The translations under genes and the position numbers were made by a program. Positions 1 through 9,637 of a stretch of DNA of 22,500 nucleotides are shown one piece after another. Every line of letters starts with the position of its first letter. Within the stretch, counting starts at the first letter, position 1. The DNA is from Chrysomallon squamiferum (lineage: Eukaryota; Mollusca; Gastropoda; Neomphalida; Peltospiridae). The stretch spans positions 33,756,754 through 33,779,253 of the forward strand of contig CM022672.1 of NCBI GenBank assembly GCA_012295275.1, given 5' to 3'. The notes under the pieces were generated by a model that was given only the letters and a program-made list of their open reading frames with translations, ran no database searches and was not told where the DNA came from.

Positions 1-73
1 GTATATATGTGTCTGTGTGTGTGTGTGTATATATATGTGTGTGTGTGTGTGGTGTGTGTGTGTGTGTGTGTGT
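1..73. repeat. (TG)n/(TATG)n microsatellite
   Basis: A TG-rich tract mixed with TATATG steps begins at the window edge, so its true left end is not visible. It is non-coding. The next kilobase (74-1085) is AT-rich sequence with a short (TA)n run near 141-160, poly-T near 700-725 and poly-A near 861-876. I see no exon-like segment there on either strand. Confidence 0.9.
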
Positions 74-1085
74 ATGTTACTTTATTATGTATTTTAATAA
101 TACAATTTCAATAGTTGTTATAAACATTTATTTATTATAATATATATATATATATATATATTAATTTGTACATATTTGTATCAATATTTATTAAAACATA
201 TAGCATTATTTATATATATATTTGTTCAAAAATATTACTTTATTAATTCTGATAAAATAGAATATTAACAATACTGTATCAATATTATTTTTAAAATATT
301 ACCTTATTTATTATGTATTAATATGTTACAATATCACTAATTTGTTTAAATAATATCAACTTATTTGTTAAAATAATATTAATTTATTTCTCTATATTAA
401 TAAAAGTATATGAATAGGTCTAGAAATAATATTACTCTGTTGTTGTTTTTTTATATATATTAGGTAGATGACTAAATAAGATAAATTACTAGATTTCTGT
501 AGGCTTGCAATATCAGTATTTAAATGGCTGTTAATTAAAAATATTCCTTTCTTTATCTTCTATCTATTAATAACACAGAATATTAATATTTCATAAAATT
601 CTTATATTACTTTATTTCTGTCTAATAATAATGTCAAATTAAACTTTTATTGGTTAAACTATTTTGTCCCTTGATCAGAAAGTATCAGTATTTTAGATAT
701 TTTTTTTTTTTTATTTTTTTTTTTTGGTTAAAAAAATATTACTTTCATTTCTATGTTACAAAATAGAAGCTGAAGATTCATTACGAAAATTTCCTAAATC
801 TTAAAAACTCAAAAATCCAAAAAATGTTTACAAGCAGCTGAAATTTTGTTATCATTTACCAAAAAAAAAAAAAAAAATTTTGTTTTATAATTAAAAAAAG
901 GATTAAAAATATAATTAAATTTTCCTGCAGCCTAATTATGCAAACTGTGCATGGAACATAAATGGAATTTGTTTTTAGACTTTGATTCTGTTCACAGGCT
1001 TTCTCCTTATATTTCATCAAAATTCTAAAAAAATGTAATAAATCCCAAATTTTCAGTTTCCAGATATATCAGATAGGAGATACTC

Positions 1086-1297
1086 AAACAACAGCAACAA
1101 CAGCACTAATAATAATAAATGATAATGATGATGATGATGGGATGATAATAATAATAGTAATAGTAACAACAGCAATACTAAGTAATAATAATAATAAAAT
1201 AATAAAAATAACAGTAATAATAATAGTAATAACAACAACTATAATAACAATAATAGTAACAATAACAACACCAGCAATACTAAATATTAATAATAAC

Positions 1298-1329
<32 letters not shown>

Positions 1330-1385
1330 TAAAAAAAACAATAACAACAATAGCAACAACAACAACAACAGTAACAGTAACTCTG
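1086..1385. repeat. Imperfect (AAT)n/(AAC)n trinucleotide array
   Basis: About 300 bp consist of AAT, AAC, AGT and ATG triplets in mixed order, grading from AAC-rich through ATG to AAT-rich and back to AAC-rich. The long open frames here read as poly-Asn or poly-Leu/Ile/Val and are artefacts of the three-base period. Confidence 0.95.
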
Positions 1386-1460
1386 TCACTAAAGAGCTTA
1401 CTGGTTACAACATTTATTCAGCTGAAAAGATAACATCACTATTCAACATGGAGAGGTTGC

Positions 1461-1463
<3 letters not shown>

Positions 1464-1497
<34 letters not shown>
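1464..1497. repeat. (GA)n microsatellite
   Basis: About 17 uninterrupted GA dinucleotides. This is the first of several purine-strand-plus GA tracts in the window. Sequence from 1500 to 2100 is unique but AT-rich, with two long poly-T runs (about 1664-1689 and 1790-1821). I see no supported gene in it. Confidence 0.95.
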
Positions 1498-1499
<2 letters not shown>

Positions 1500-1787
1500 T
1501 ATAAATATTAATAGTTTACAGTTCAGACAGAGTTGGTGGACATCCCAGGAACAAAGAAACTTGACCCCAAAACATTAATAAATGTCAGACATTTTGTGTG
1601 TGCAGCCCCACAAAACAGATAAGTCTTGTAATTAAAGGTCATTGACCTATTGTGATAAAGAGACTTTTTTTTTTTTTTTTTTTTTTTTTCTTTGAGTACA
1701 AGAATCCCATCATCATTTCTGGCAATCCTGAACCCTGGAAATTTCTGGAATTATTCATAATAGTGTATCTTTTTTTTATTTATTTAT

Positions 1788-1824
<37 letters not shown>

Positions 1825-2039
1825 GTCGATATTCATTAATAGTTATTTTCTCATTATCCAGAAATCTTGATTTTTACCGATTTGTGTTTACATGCTTTTC
1901 ATTATAATGTAATATATTTTCTTTACTTATTTAATATCTGTGTAGAGAAGTTTAGATGTAATTTAGATTATGAAATCAAAGGAGATTAATAAAATAGCTG
2001 ATAATACACAAAATTAAGTAATATAATAATGATAATAAT

Positions 2040-2158
2040 AATATGTTAACATACTAACACAATAACTGATTTAATAAATATTAATACTGTTTTGTTAATA
2101 CATGGAAATAAAAAATTTTTAACCCAGTAAGATATCAAATATTGATTTTGCATTATTA

Positions 2159-2210
<52 letters not shown>

Positions 2211-2269
2211 ACACTATAGTAACATAATGTTTTGCCAAAAGTCTATCAAATATTGATGAAGTATTGTTG

Positions 2270-2316
<47 letters not shown>

Positions 2317-2400
2317 TAGGCCCTGTATGTGAATATATAATAAAATAACATCAATACCCAAAACAGTATTAAATATGAATACTATGTTGTTAACCTATGA
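2040..2400. repeat. Duplicated segment carrying (CA)n arrays
   Basis: Two (CA)n tracts, about 2160-2214 and 2284-2312 (the second preceded by (TA)n), are each introduced by a related flank containing TATCAAATATTGAT (near 2133 and 2247). Outer flanks near 2080-2110 and 2370-2405 also share an AATACT...TTGTTAA pattern. This suggests a tandem duplication of about 115 bp whose dinucleotide tracts then changed length. Confidence 0.7.
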
Positions 2401-2434
2401 ATATGGATTGGAATGTTTTACAATTTGTAATAAT

Positions 2435-2598
2435 CTTTTATAACATGGTGATACTTTTATAACATAGTGATACCTTTATAACATAGTGATACTTGTATAA
2501 CATAGTGATACCTTTATAACATAGTGATACCTTTATAACATAGTGATACTTGTATAACATAGTGATACCTTTATAACGTGGTGATACTTTTATAACCA
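2435..2598. repeat. 19-bp minisatellite, about 8.5 copies
   Basis: The unit is TTATAACATAGTGATACCT. Copies differ mainly at one T/C/G position near the end and at ATAG versus GTGG in the outermost copies. The array is clean in the middle and more diverged at both ends. Confidence 0.95.
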
Positions 2599-2655
2599 TC
2601 TTTAGCTTCCAAAATGATTTTTTTTTTTTTTTTTAGTTTCTGCTGTCTTTCTTAC

Positions 2656-2764
2656 TCAGAGTTACGTGTGTGAATGTGATGTATTGGTTGAGAAGAACAT
2701 GAAAGGAGATGATGACAAAATGAAACAAGAAAAAACACTCAACCTGTCAACTTTCAAACACTGA
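2656..2764. other. Ambiguous exon-like segment, open on both strands
   Basis: On the plus strand a long pyrimidine run and ACTCAG precede an open frame at 2660 that runs 34 codons to a TGA (begins SYVCECDVLVEK). On the minus strand an open frame from a CAG acceptor (first base 2743) to a GTAAGA donor (last base 2656) would encode a hydrophobic stretch (VECFFLFHFVIISF). The two readings are mutually exclusive. The minus reading enters in phase 0, which does not follow the phase-1 exit of the exon at 4177-4048. Either may be chance openness in stop-poor sequence. Confidence 0.2.
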
Positions 2765-2856
2765 CATCCAGTAATTTGTTTTAACAGTGTAACTTTGCAA
2801 CAAGTGAGGTTAAAGGTTTGTCAAAAATTCCTTTAAAAAGAGATGCAGTCACTTAA

Positions 2857-3165
2857 CACACACAGATACACACACAGATACACACAGACACACACAGACA
2901 CAGTCACACACACATCACACACACACAGATACACATTCATATACATTCAACTACATACACATATTCATATACAGACACACACATACATGTAAGTAGATTA
3001 TGTACATGAAATCTATAAATTATCTAAAACAAATGGAATAAATAAAAACACACATAGATATTAATACACACATATATGAAAATACTCATAGACACACAGA
3101 TACACTCACACACACATGCACAAACACAAACATACAGACATACACATATCCATGTATTAAGTACA
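2857..3165. repeat. Degenerate CACAGATA repeats with duplicated flank
   Basis: CA-rich tracts with GATA, TACA and GACA interruptions occupy 2857-2985 and 3045-3150. After each tract comes a related unique segment ending in ATCTAAAACAAATGGA (near 3017 and 3186), so the block looks like an old tandem duplication of about 170 bp. Confidence 0.75.
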
Positions 3166-3449
3166 AGAAATCTAACTATAAATTTATCTAAAACAAATGG
3201 ACGAAGAATTAAATGATATCAAAACTATTAAGAAACTAAAGAAGTAAAATATAAAGTATCTGTTTAACTGGCATTTTGTGTTTAATATTGCTTTGTACTG
3301 AAAAGTAAACAATACTCCTAATACTTGTCTGTGTACTTTACTTGTGGAACCTTAAACATTTTCAAATTAATCAATGACATGTAGAAAGTTCAGTAACAGA
3401 GTAAAATAGAAACAGCAACAGACAAAAACCAGAAATGTGTAACTATTGT

Positions 3450-3551
3450 CTGTGTGTGTGTGTGTCTGTGTGTGTGTGTGTGTGTGTCTGTGTGTGTCTG
3501 TGTGTGTGTGAGTGTGTGTCTGTGTGTGTGTGTGTCTGTGTGTGTGTGTGT

Positions 3552-3630
<79 letters not shown>

Positions 3631-3690
3631 TCTGTGAGACACAGTCTGTGTGTGTGTGTGTGTCTGTGTGTGTGTGTGAGAGAGAGAGAA
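3450..3690. repeat. Compound (TG)n/(TC)n microsatellite
   Basis: About 240 bp of TG repeats are broken at intervals by TCTG, giving short blocks of TGTC(TG)n, and end in (GA)n. The three long open frames here, two on the minus strand and one on the plus, are pure Thr-His or Cys-Val repeats and are not genes. Confidence 0.97.
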
Positions 3691-3773
3691 TACAGAAAAT
3701 GAGACAGAGAAAACAAAATAGCGAGAGAGAGACTGACCCCCAAAGAAAGAGAAAGAACAGTAAAAAAAAACAA

Positions 3774-3904
3774 TTTTTACAAAAGCAACAATGAAATGTT
3801 GAGGTATCCCAGAAATGAACACAATAATCAGAACTTATGAACAGTATAAAATTCAGTTTTTATCAAAAGCAACAATGAAGTCTTGAACACAATACATCAG
3901 AACT

Positions 3905-3907
<3 letters not shown>
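3774..3907. repeat. Tandem duplication of about 70 bp
   Basis: AAAAGCAACAATGAA recurs near 3780 and 3867, and ATCAGAACTTA follows each copy (near 3827 and 3896). The second copy is shorter, having lost the segment that contains GAGGTATCCCAGAAATG. Confidence 0.75.
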
Positions 3908-3947
<40 letters not shown>

Positions 3948-4006
3948 GCTGCTACTGCTACTGCTACTGCTACTACTACTACTACTACTACTACTGCTAC
4001 TACTAG
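3904..4006. repeat. (TAC)n array with TGC variants
   Basis: About 34 triplets of TAC/ACT, with some TGC units in the middle. It lies about 40 bp inside the predicted intron downstream of the minus-strand exon 4177-4048. In the minus reading it gives poly-Val and should not be joined to that exon's coding frame. Confidence 0.95.
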
Positions 4007-4047
4007 TAATAACATCTGTAATGATGCTGTAAGGAATGAAAACTCAC

Positions 4048-4177
4048 CAAAGAGGTAGCGGAAGAATCTGATGATGTTCATGACTTCTGACTCCAAATAA
4101 ACGACGAAGTCTTTATCAAAATTCATGAATTTCTTCTCATGAAAATTTTCAGACTCCTTGGACCAAAGGAATCCAAA
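4048..4177 (-). CDS. Internal coding exon, 130 nt, unrecognised protein
   Basis: Read on the minus strand, a long T-rich tract (plus poly-A 4229-4258) precedes a CAG acceptor at 4178-4180, and the segment ends at TTTG followed by GTGAGT, a near-ideal donor (intron starts 4047). The whole segment is open in only one frame, 43 codons in phase 0 plus one base. The other two frames have stops. It begins FGFLWSKESENF, contains FHEKKFMNFDKDFVVYLE and ends SEVMNIIRFFRYLFG. The composition is mixed and charged with aromatic residues, unlike the repeat translations around it. An upstream in-frame TAA forces the acceptor choice. I do not recognise the family. It exits in phase 1, and no matching next exon is evident in 1-4047. 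Confidence 0.6.
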
Positions 4178-4228
4178 CTGATTCAAGATTTCAGATTAAG
4201 GAATATTAGAAGAGCTGATTCATAATAA

Positions 4229-4258
4229 AAAAAAAAATAAAAAAAAAAAAAAAAAATA
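4229..4258. repeat. Poly-A tract (poly-T in transcript sense)
   Basis: An A-rich run with T interruptions. On the minus strand it provides an exceptionally long T tract about 50-80 nt upstream of the 4177 exon acceptor, where a polypyrimidine tract would be useful. It could equally be a retroposon tail. Confidence 0.8.
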
Positions 4259-4429
4259 AAAATTGTTTTTCAGTAATGTCAACAATTTCCTTATCCATTC
4301 GAGATTTTTAAATCAGATTTTTAATCAGTTTTTTAACTTTTACGTCAGTGTTATTTGTCAATGAATTATTCAAAAAACGGTAGAAACACCAGAAACTAAA
4401 CTGCAAATGGAACAAAAGTTTCTATGACA

Positions 4430-5340
4430 AGAGATTTACAAGCTTGGCAGCTTTCTGTTGTTGTTTAAACAAATACTCGTGATTATCTTTCAATGGCAGC
4501 CAAGCTCGCATGTTGAACTTGGAAACAGATTTACATCTGCACCATTATCAGGAGAAAGACAATGACAGTTCTTTCACCAGTCGTCAGAACTGTTAACACA
4601 AGAACTGTTTGTGTCAGAGTTGTCTCTGGAGGTTTCAGACAAACCTGGCAGTTTTAAGTGATTTTATTGTCCACCCATGCAATACAGGAATTTATTTCAT
4701 AACTACACCTGGAAGTTTGTTAATTTCTGTTCTTTTCACTGTAAAGGTTTCTAAGAAGAAACTGTATAGAAAAATGGTTTTTGAAATACTGTGTCACCAA
4801 TGGAATACAGGAATTTATTTCATAATGCTGTGAGTTTATTCCACCCAGGAAATAAGGAAAAGTATTATCTCCAGCTAATTTGGAGTCAATTTTTTTTATT
4901 TTTTTTTTATTTAAATGGTTGATTCAGCACAAAAGTATAAAATAAAGCTGATTATGCAGTTCTTTTCACTGGAAGTTTGTTCACATGTGGAAGTAGGCAG
5001 AATGTTCTGTGAAGTAGTTAAGTAGTAGTAAAACCAATCTTAGTATTTGGCTTTGTGTCCACATTTGTAAAATAGATCTCACTCTTTTCAGTGAATACTT
5101 ACACAAGTAACAAGTTAGACAAAGAAATTTAAAAACTTTCAAACCTTGATCCAGACAACAAAGATTACAAATCAAGTTTTACCACAGAACTTTGACTTTA
5201 GTTACACACTCCAGGTCTAGTGAAGTTCAATATCCTAATAGAAACTATCACTTCTGTAGACACTACAGATCTACTGAAGTTTCAACAGCCTCAGTTGACT
5301 TGGTTATTTTGATCTATTAAAATAAAAATTAAAAAATTCC
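4430..5340. other. Mostly unique intronic sequence with a short duplication
   Basis: This stretch has moderate complexity. AATACAGGAATTTATTTCATAA occurs at 4681-4702 and 4804-4825, 123 bp apart, and a CTGGAAGTTTGTT segment recurs near 4730 and 4970. Short inverted pairs are present: AGCTTGGC 4441-4448 with GCCAAGCT 4499-4506, and ACAGTTCT 4565-4572 with AGAACTGT 4586-4593. A minus frame at 5175-4981 is open for 64 codons and includes a GTAAGT donor-like site near 5098, but it has no convincing acceptor. I do not call a gene here. Confidence 0.5.
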
Positions 5341-5610
5341 ACTTTACTCCGGTGACAAATTGTTTTTAATTTTAAATGTTTCTGCAACATTCGTCCAGTT
5401 TTTGTCAAATACCAACCGGAAATGGTTAAAGTATAAAAATAATGGAGGTAATCAACTCCTGTAGATAATCAACTCGACGTCCTGTCTCTGTTTTGTCCCC
5501 CAGTTAAAAGAGGAACAAAGCGGTGATTGTTTCAGTGTCTGTATTTCACTCTCCTTTGTTTACTTTACGTCACAGCTCAGCAGATTTCTTTACTGTCGGG
5601 GGGGAAGAAT
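5340..5610. other. Higher-complexity segment with CRE-like motif
   Basis: This segment is less AT-rich than its surroundings. It contains TTACGTCA (5565-5572, the reverse complement of TGACGTAA), a variant of the CREB/ATF site; another TTACGTCA is at 4340-4347. A possible plus exon exists: TTCGTCCAG acceptor, an open 16-codon frame starting FLSNTNRKWLKY near 5401, and a GTAATC donor. A segment this short is weak evidence. Confidence 0.3.
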
Positions 5611-5617
5611 CCAGCAA

Positions 5618-5860
5618 AAAATAATAATAATAATAATAATAATGATAATAATAAAATAATAATAATAACAATAATAATAATAATAATATTAATAATAATA
5701 ATAAATTAAAAATAAATTTAAAAAATATATATATTAAAAATTTTAAAATATTTAAAAATAAAATTAATAAAAAAAAACTAAAACATGAATTAAAATTAAT
5801 AATAAACTAGACAAAAATAAAAGATAAAAATAAACAAATAAATAAATAAATAGGATAACT
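5618..5860. repeat. (AAT)n array grading into (AAAT)n-rich sequence
   Basis: About 85 bp of AAT units with a few GAT/AAC changes are followed by low-complexity A/T sequence ending in AAATAAATAAATAAAT near 5850. It is non-coding. Confidence 0.92.
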
Positions 5861-5920
5861 GGCTTTGAATTCCTGTAAATATCACACAAACTTTCATTTA
5901 TGGATGCTGAAATTAATTTT

Positions 5921-6170
5921 ACACCAACTTCATATCTGGTACAATAACTTCATTTCTGGTATAAAAACTTCATTTCAGCTACAATAACTTCACATCTGCT
6001 ATGAAAACCTCACATCTGATACAGTAACTTCACATATAAAAAAGTAGTAACTTCACTTCAGCTACAATAACTTCACATATAAGAGTGGTAACTTCACATC
6101 AGCTATTACAACAACTTCACATCAGCTACTACAACAACTTCGCACTGCTGTAATAACTTTGTCTACTTCA
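5921..6170. repeat. 20-bp minisatellite (ACAATAACTTCATTTCTGGT-like)
   Basis: The first five to six units are exactly 20 bp apart and share TAACTTCA followed by TCTG or CAGCT. Further right the spacing becomes irregular, with insertions, but AACTTCAC persists to about 6170. Confidence 0.9.
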
Positions 6171-6227
6171 CATCACTCTAACCTATCACCAATCCAAAGA
6201 TGACCACTCAACTGAAAGAATTATTTG

Positions 6228-6285
6228 ATTTTTTTTTTTTTTTTTTCTTTTCTTCTTCTTTTTCTTTTTTTTTTCTTCTTTCAAC
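6228..6285. repeat. Pyrimidine (T/C) low-complexity tract
   Basis: A run of T with regular TTC/TTCT interruptions. On the minus strand it reads as a Lys/Glu-rich tail that inflates an ORF and should not be trusted as protein. Confidence 0.9.
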
Positions 6286-6571
6286 AAAATCTTTTATTCT
6301 GGAGAAATCTTCCTGTTTTCTGCCTCCCTGGCACAACTGAAACGAAGTTGAGACGACTACAACAACAACAACGTCGCAGCTCTTGAAGAAATCCATTAGC
6401 TAGCCTGTCTGCACTTTCTGAGGTGGGGTTAACCTGACCCTCAGTTGTCTTGTGCATATGTACACGTTGCCATGGGCACGCAGTGGTTGTTATGTCAACT
6501 GTGGGGGGGAGGGGGGAGTCACGGGTTTCATTGTGTCTGCGAGGATGTTGCCATGCATGATAGGGTTTCAT
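6281..6571 (-). other. GC-richer island with an open frame, doubtful coding
   Basis: This is the most GC-rich 300 bp in the window and has no tandem periodicity apart from a short CAACAA run. On the minus strand 96 codons are open, with mixed composition (starts MKPYHAWQHPRRHNETRDSP). A second minus frame contains LCQGGRKQEDFSRIKDFVE after a TTTCAG acceptor-like site. Higher GC lowers stop frequency, so openness alone is weak evidence. It also carries two CCATGG/CCATGC-centred motifs beginning GTTGCC (6467 and about 6547), and short G-runs near 6503-6517. It could be an old transposon fragment, a regulatory island or an exon. I recognise no family. Confidence 0.3.
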
Positions 6572-6582
6572 TGTGTATTCAG

Positions 6583-7008
6583 TGTTTTTTAATTATATAT
6601 ATTATCATGTCTTTACAATTTATTTTATCATGTGTATTCAATATATTTTATCATGTGTATACAGCGTATTTTATCATGTATATTATCATGTGTATTCAGT
6701 GTATTTTATCATATATTATCATGTGTATACAATGTATTTTATCATATACATTATCATGTATATACAGTGTATTTTATCATATACATTACAATATATATTA
6801 TCATGTGTATTCAATGTATTTTATCATGTATATTATCATGTGTATATAGTGTATTTTATCATATACTTTACAATATACATTATCATGTGTATTCAGTGTA
6901 TTTTATCATATACATTACAATATACATTATCATGTGTATATAATGTATTTTATCATATATATTATCATTTCAATATAGTATAGTCTATCATATACATTAT
7001 CATGTATC
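6583..7008. repeat. TTTTATCATGTGTAT-type minisatellite
   Basis: About 425 bp alternate two modules: about 23 bp (ATGTGTATTCAGTGTATTTTATC and variants) and about 12 bp (ATATACATTATC). This makes a higher-order pattern rather than a simple period. The three overlapping plus-strand ORFs rich in Cys-Ile-Tyr-Phe are translations of this repeat in different frames. Confidence 0.95.
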
Positions 7009-7049
7009 CTTGATGCATGGAAAATAATCTTCTAACAAGCTTTTAATAC

Positions 7050-7053
<4 letters not shown>

Positions 7054-7143
<90 letters not shown>
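7054..7143. repeat. (GA)45 microsatellite
   Basis: Ninety bases of essentially uninterrupted GA. In the minus-strand transcript this is (CU)n, inside the region between the exons at 9244-9185 and 4177-4048. Confidence 0.97.
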
Positions 7144-7145
<2 letters not shown>

Positions 7146-7324
7146 ATTAACATATTTTTACTAATAAAACAGCAGCCCTGAATAGCTGATAAACAAGTAT
7201 TTTGACATAATGGAGTCTGTTGAGGTTTGATGTTATCATAATAAATAACACACACACACAACACACAGTACTGAATATACTGTTACTGCTAAATCAGAAT
7301 GTCTGTGTGTTAAATGTATAGGTA

Positions 7325-7510
7325 TGCATTTGTCCAGATATATGACTTATTTGAGAATGTATGTATGTTCATTTGTGTATGTATGCATGTATATGTATGT
7401 GTGTATGTATGTGCATAAGTTTGTATCTGTGTGTGTATACAAGTGTGTGTGTCTGTGTGTGTGTGTGTATGTGTGTGTGTCTGTGTGTGTGTGTGTGTGT
7501 GTCATTGACA
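7325..7510. repeat. (TATG)n/(TG)n microsatellite
   Basis: GTATGTATG-type units pass into (TG)n with TCTG interruptions. The surrounding 7144-7320 and 7511-7735 are unique, AT-rich and carry short CA runs. The ORF across it is repeat-derived. Confidence 0.92.
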
Positions 7511-7736
7511 GGATAAAAAGCTCAAAATGTTTCTATAGTGACAAGTCACAAAAAATAAACACATTCATACACACATTCATACATTCCTACATATATATTT
7601 TTGTTTCATCACTATAAATATAGTTCTAATAATAGTAACATTACACACACACACACACATGAAGAGAAAATAAAACAGAAAATAAACTAATAAACAAGCA
7701 AAAAAACATCCTTGTTTCATGTGTTAAAGAGAACAG

Positions 7737-7814
7737 ATGACAAACGTTACTGTGTGTGTGTATCACGGAAGTGTTTCTATTTTAACCTGTTTGCTAAGAG
7801 GAACAAGTTTTCAG
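7737..7814 (+). other. Weak exon-like open segment
   Basis: After AAAGAGAACAG comes ATG and 26 open codons (MTNVTVCVYHGSV...LLRGTSFQ), ending CAG followed by GTAAAC, an acceptable donor. There is no good polypyrimidine tract before it, and the strand is opposite to the better-supported exons. It could be a first exon or chance. Confidence 0.15.
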
Positions 7815-7926
7815 GTAAACATTAACATTGACTCTGTGGGTGGTCAGCTCTTGTTTATGAGGTCAAGAATCTGACATTTACACTGTGTGTGACAATCTTC
7901 TACCTCCGTGTTATCCTGTATGAACG

Positions 7927-8115
7927 CCTACATACTCCGTAACAATGTATTTTAACGTATTTTTTATAATTTGATTTATCAGATATGTTTAAAACATTGT
8001 TATATTTCTCTGTTTTGTTACGTATTTATCTACATACTATGTGTAACAATGTATTTTATCATGTATTTATAAAATATTTTATTAGATATCTTTAAAACAT
8101 TGTTATGTTTCTCTA

Positions 8116-8147
<32 letters not shown>

Positions 8148-8240
8148 CTCTGTATCAATGTATTTTATCATGTATTTATAATGTATTTTATCAGATATGT
8201 TTAAAACATTGTTATATTTCTGTTTTTTAATACCTATAAT
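7927..8240. repeat. Three diverged tandem copies of about 105 bp
   Basis: Copies begin near 7927, 8030 and 8146. Each has ACATACTnnGTAACAATGTATTTTA (or a variant), a (T/A)-rich middle, TATCAGATATGTTTAAAACATTGTTAT and TTCTCTGTTTT. The second copy has gained an (AT)n insert near 8120-8145. Fragments of the same ATGTATTTTATCATG motif continue to about 8510 and resemble the 6583-7008 array, so the two may share an origin. Confidence 0.85.
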
Positions 8241-8591
8241 ATATTTATACAACATTTGCAACTATTTTATGTTTTTGACAAAAATAAACCTTATAATATC
8301 TAATCACTGAATATGACAATGTATTTTTCATGTATAAGACTACATATTTAAAAAAAAAAAATTTAAATCCTTTATATTATAAAACATTTTGTTAGGCATA
8401 TTACAAAATATATTCTATGTACATTACAATGCCATTATCAAGTATTTTTTCATGGATATTACACTTAACATTGTCATATATATTACTATATATTTTATCA
8501 TGTTTATTACTATGTATATATATTTTTATTAATATGTGTATTATTGTTTATTGTACACAGTAAAATAAAAGCTTTTATAACAATGGGTTTA

Positions 8592-8682
8592 CAATAATGG
8601 TAAGTACAACCATGACAACAACAACAGCAGCAGTAGTTGTAGTTGCTGCAGTAGTAATAGTAGTAGCAGTAGTAGTAGTTAC
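8592..8682. repeat. Imperfect (AGT)n/(AGC)n trinucleotide array
   Basis: Mixed AGT, AGC, ACA and TGT triplets. The minus ORF over it is poly-Tyr/Cys and is an artefact. Confidence 0.88.
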
Positions 8683-8699
8683 AATGAGACAAAAATAAG

Positions 8700-9089
8700 A
8701 AAAACTAATTCTGTGATGAAATCACATATTTTATAATATCAGAATTTTCTGACATAATGAGACAGCTATATAAGAAAATTTTGTCAATTTTCATTTTTAA
8801 CTTAGATATTTTTACATAACACAAAAAAAAAAATACAGGAATGTGGAAACACATTTACCTTTCTTCAACTTTGAAACCATTTATTATAAAACAAATATTC
8901 CTTATGTACATTTATACTCTTTGTCTGTGTGTTTGTCTGTCTGTATAAACACATACACACAATCAAATACAAGGATATGAACCAAACAAAATGACAATGA
9001 AACAAACAAAATGACAACTACCTAAACTTTGAATGGGAAGTGTCAAGAAAATTAAAGATTTTTGTGATTGAATTTATATGATTAATACA

Positions 9090-9095
<6 letters not shown>
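8700..9095. other. Unique AT-rich intronic sequence
   Basis: No gene is supported. A possible minus donor (GTAAATG, near 8860) follows an open 14-codon stretch ending FIINGFKVEE, but there is no good acceptor and it would leave in phase 2, which fits no neighbouring exon. A minor AAACAAAATGACAA duplication is present near 8975-9017. Confidence 0.5.

Positions 9096-9167
<72 letters not shown>
9096..9167. repeat. (GA)36 microsatellite next to an exon
   Basis: Seventy-two bases of perfect GA. In the minus-strand transcript this is (CU)36 starting 17 nt inside the intron that follows exon 9244-9185, close enough to affect 5' splice-site recognition. Confidence 0.97.
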
Positions 9168-9170
<3 letters not shown>

Positions 9171-9184
9171 TTTAAAAGACTTAC

Positions 9185-9244
9185 TGAAAATCTTCCTGAA
9201 AAATTGTCCTCTTCCTGATTCAAATTCGTGACTGCGACTCAAGT
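9185..9244 (-). CDS. Internal coding exon, 60 nt, phase 1-1, unrecognised
   Basis: On the minus strand the acceptor is TATTTATTTTCAG (AG at 9246-9245) and the donor is TTTTCA followed by GTAAGT (intron starts 9184). Only one frame is free of stops: two bases complete a codon, 19 codons read LSRSHEFESGRGQFFRKIF, and one base is left over. The Ser/Arg/Glu-rich composition suggests a soluble, possibly linker, segment. With the upstream exon 15047-14988 the shared codon is G+AC, Asp. The next exon must begin with two bases of a codon, which the 4177 exon does not, so an exon between them is missing or they are separate. Family unknown. Confidence 0.55.
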
Positions 9245-9248
9245 CTGA

Positions 9249-9352
9249 AAATAAATAAATAAATAAATAAATAAATAAATATGTAAATAAATAAATAAAT
9301 ATGTAAATAAATAAATAAATATGTAAATAAATATGCAAATAAAGAAAGAAAA
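9249..9352. repeat. (AAAT)n array with ATGT interruptions
   Basis: TTTA repeats on the minus strand run directly into the acceptor of exon 9244-9185, replacing a conventional polypyrimidine tract. An ATATGTAAATAAATAAATAA higher-order unit of about 20 bp recurs three times near 9290-9340. Confidence 0.95.
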
Positions 9353-9637
9353 AAAATAAAGAAAAAAATAAACGTATTTATGAAACTAAACAGGAAAGTC
9401 TGAAAAAAAATAAAAAAAATAAAAAAAATATATATTTATGAAATTATTTCTAATTAAGACTGTTTTTTAAAACTAATGAAATTTCAAAAACTGATCCTGA
9501 ACTGTATCAAACTAAACAGTCTAGTCCACTGTCACAGTTTGACCACTGGCTACTTTTAAAAAAGAAAACAACCTATGACCTGGTCAGTCATGACTTTTAT
9601 ACAAGATTCAATTAACTTGTTCCAATCAGAACACAAC

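Noticed and set aside
3367-3822. Long Thr-His and Cys-Val open frames over the TG/CA tract
   Set aside because: They are direct translations of a dinucleotide repeat present in several frames and on both strands. No unique protein sequence, splice context or start context supports a gene.
5052-5175. Minus frame with GTAAGT donor near 5098 and hydrophobic residues
   Set aside because: The acceptor is weak, and the phase-1/1 reading does not resolve the phase mismatch before exon 4177-4048.
4340-5572. CREB promoter from two TTACGTCA sites
   Set aside because: The two sites are more than 1.2 kb apart, with no start site or CpG-rich context. An 8-mer pair at this distance can occur by chance.
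6445-6983. Three overlapping 103-136 aa frames rich in Cys-Ile-Tyr-Phe
   Set aside because: They follow the 23/12-bp minisatellite, overlap in different frames and have no non-repeat domain.
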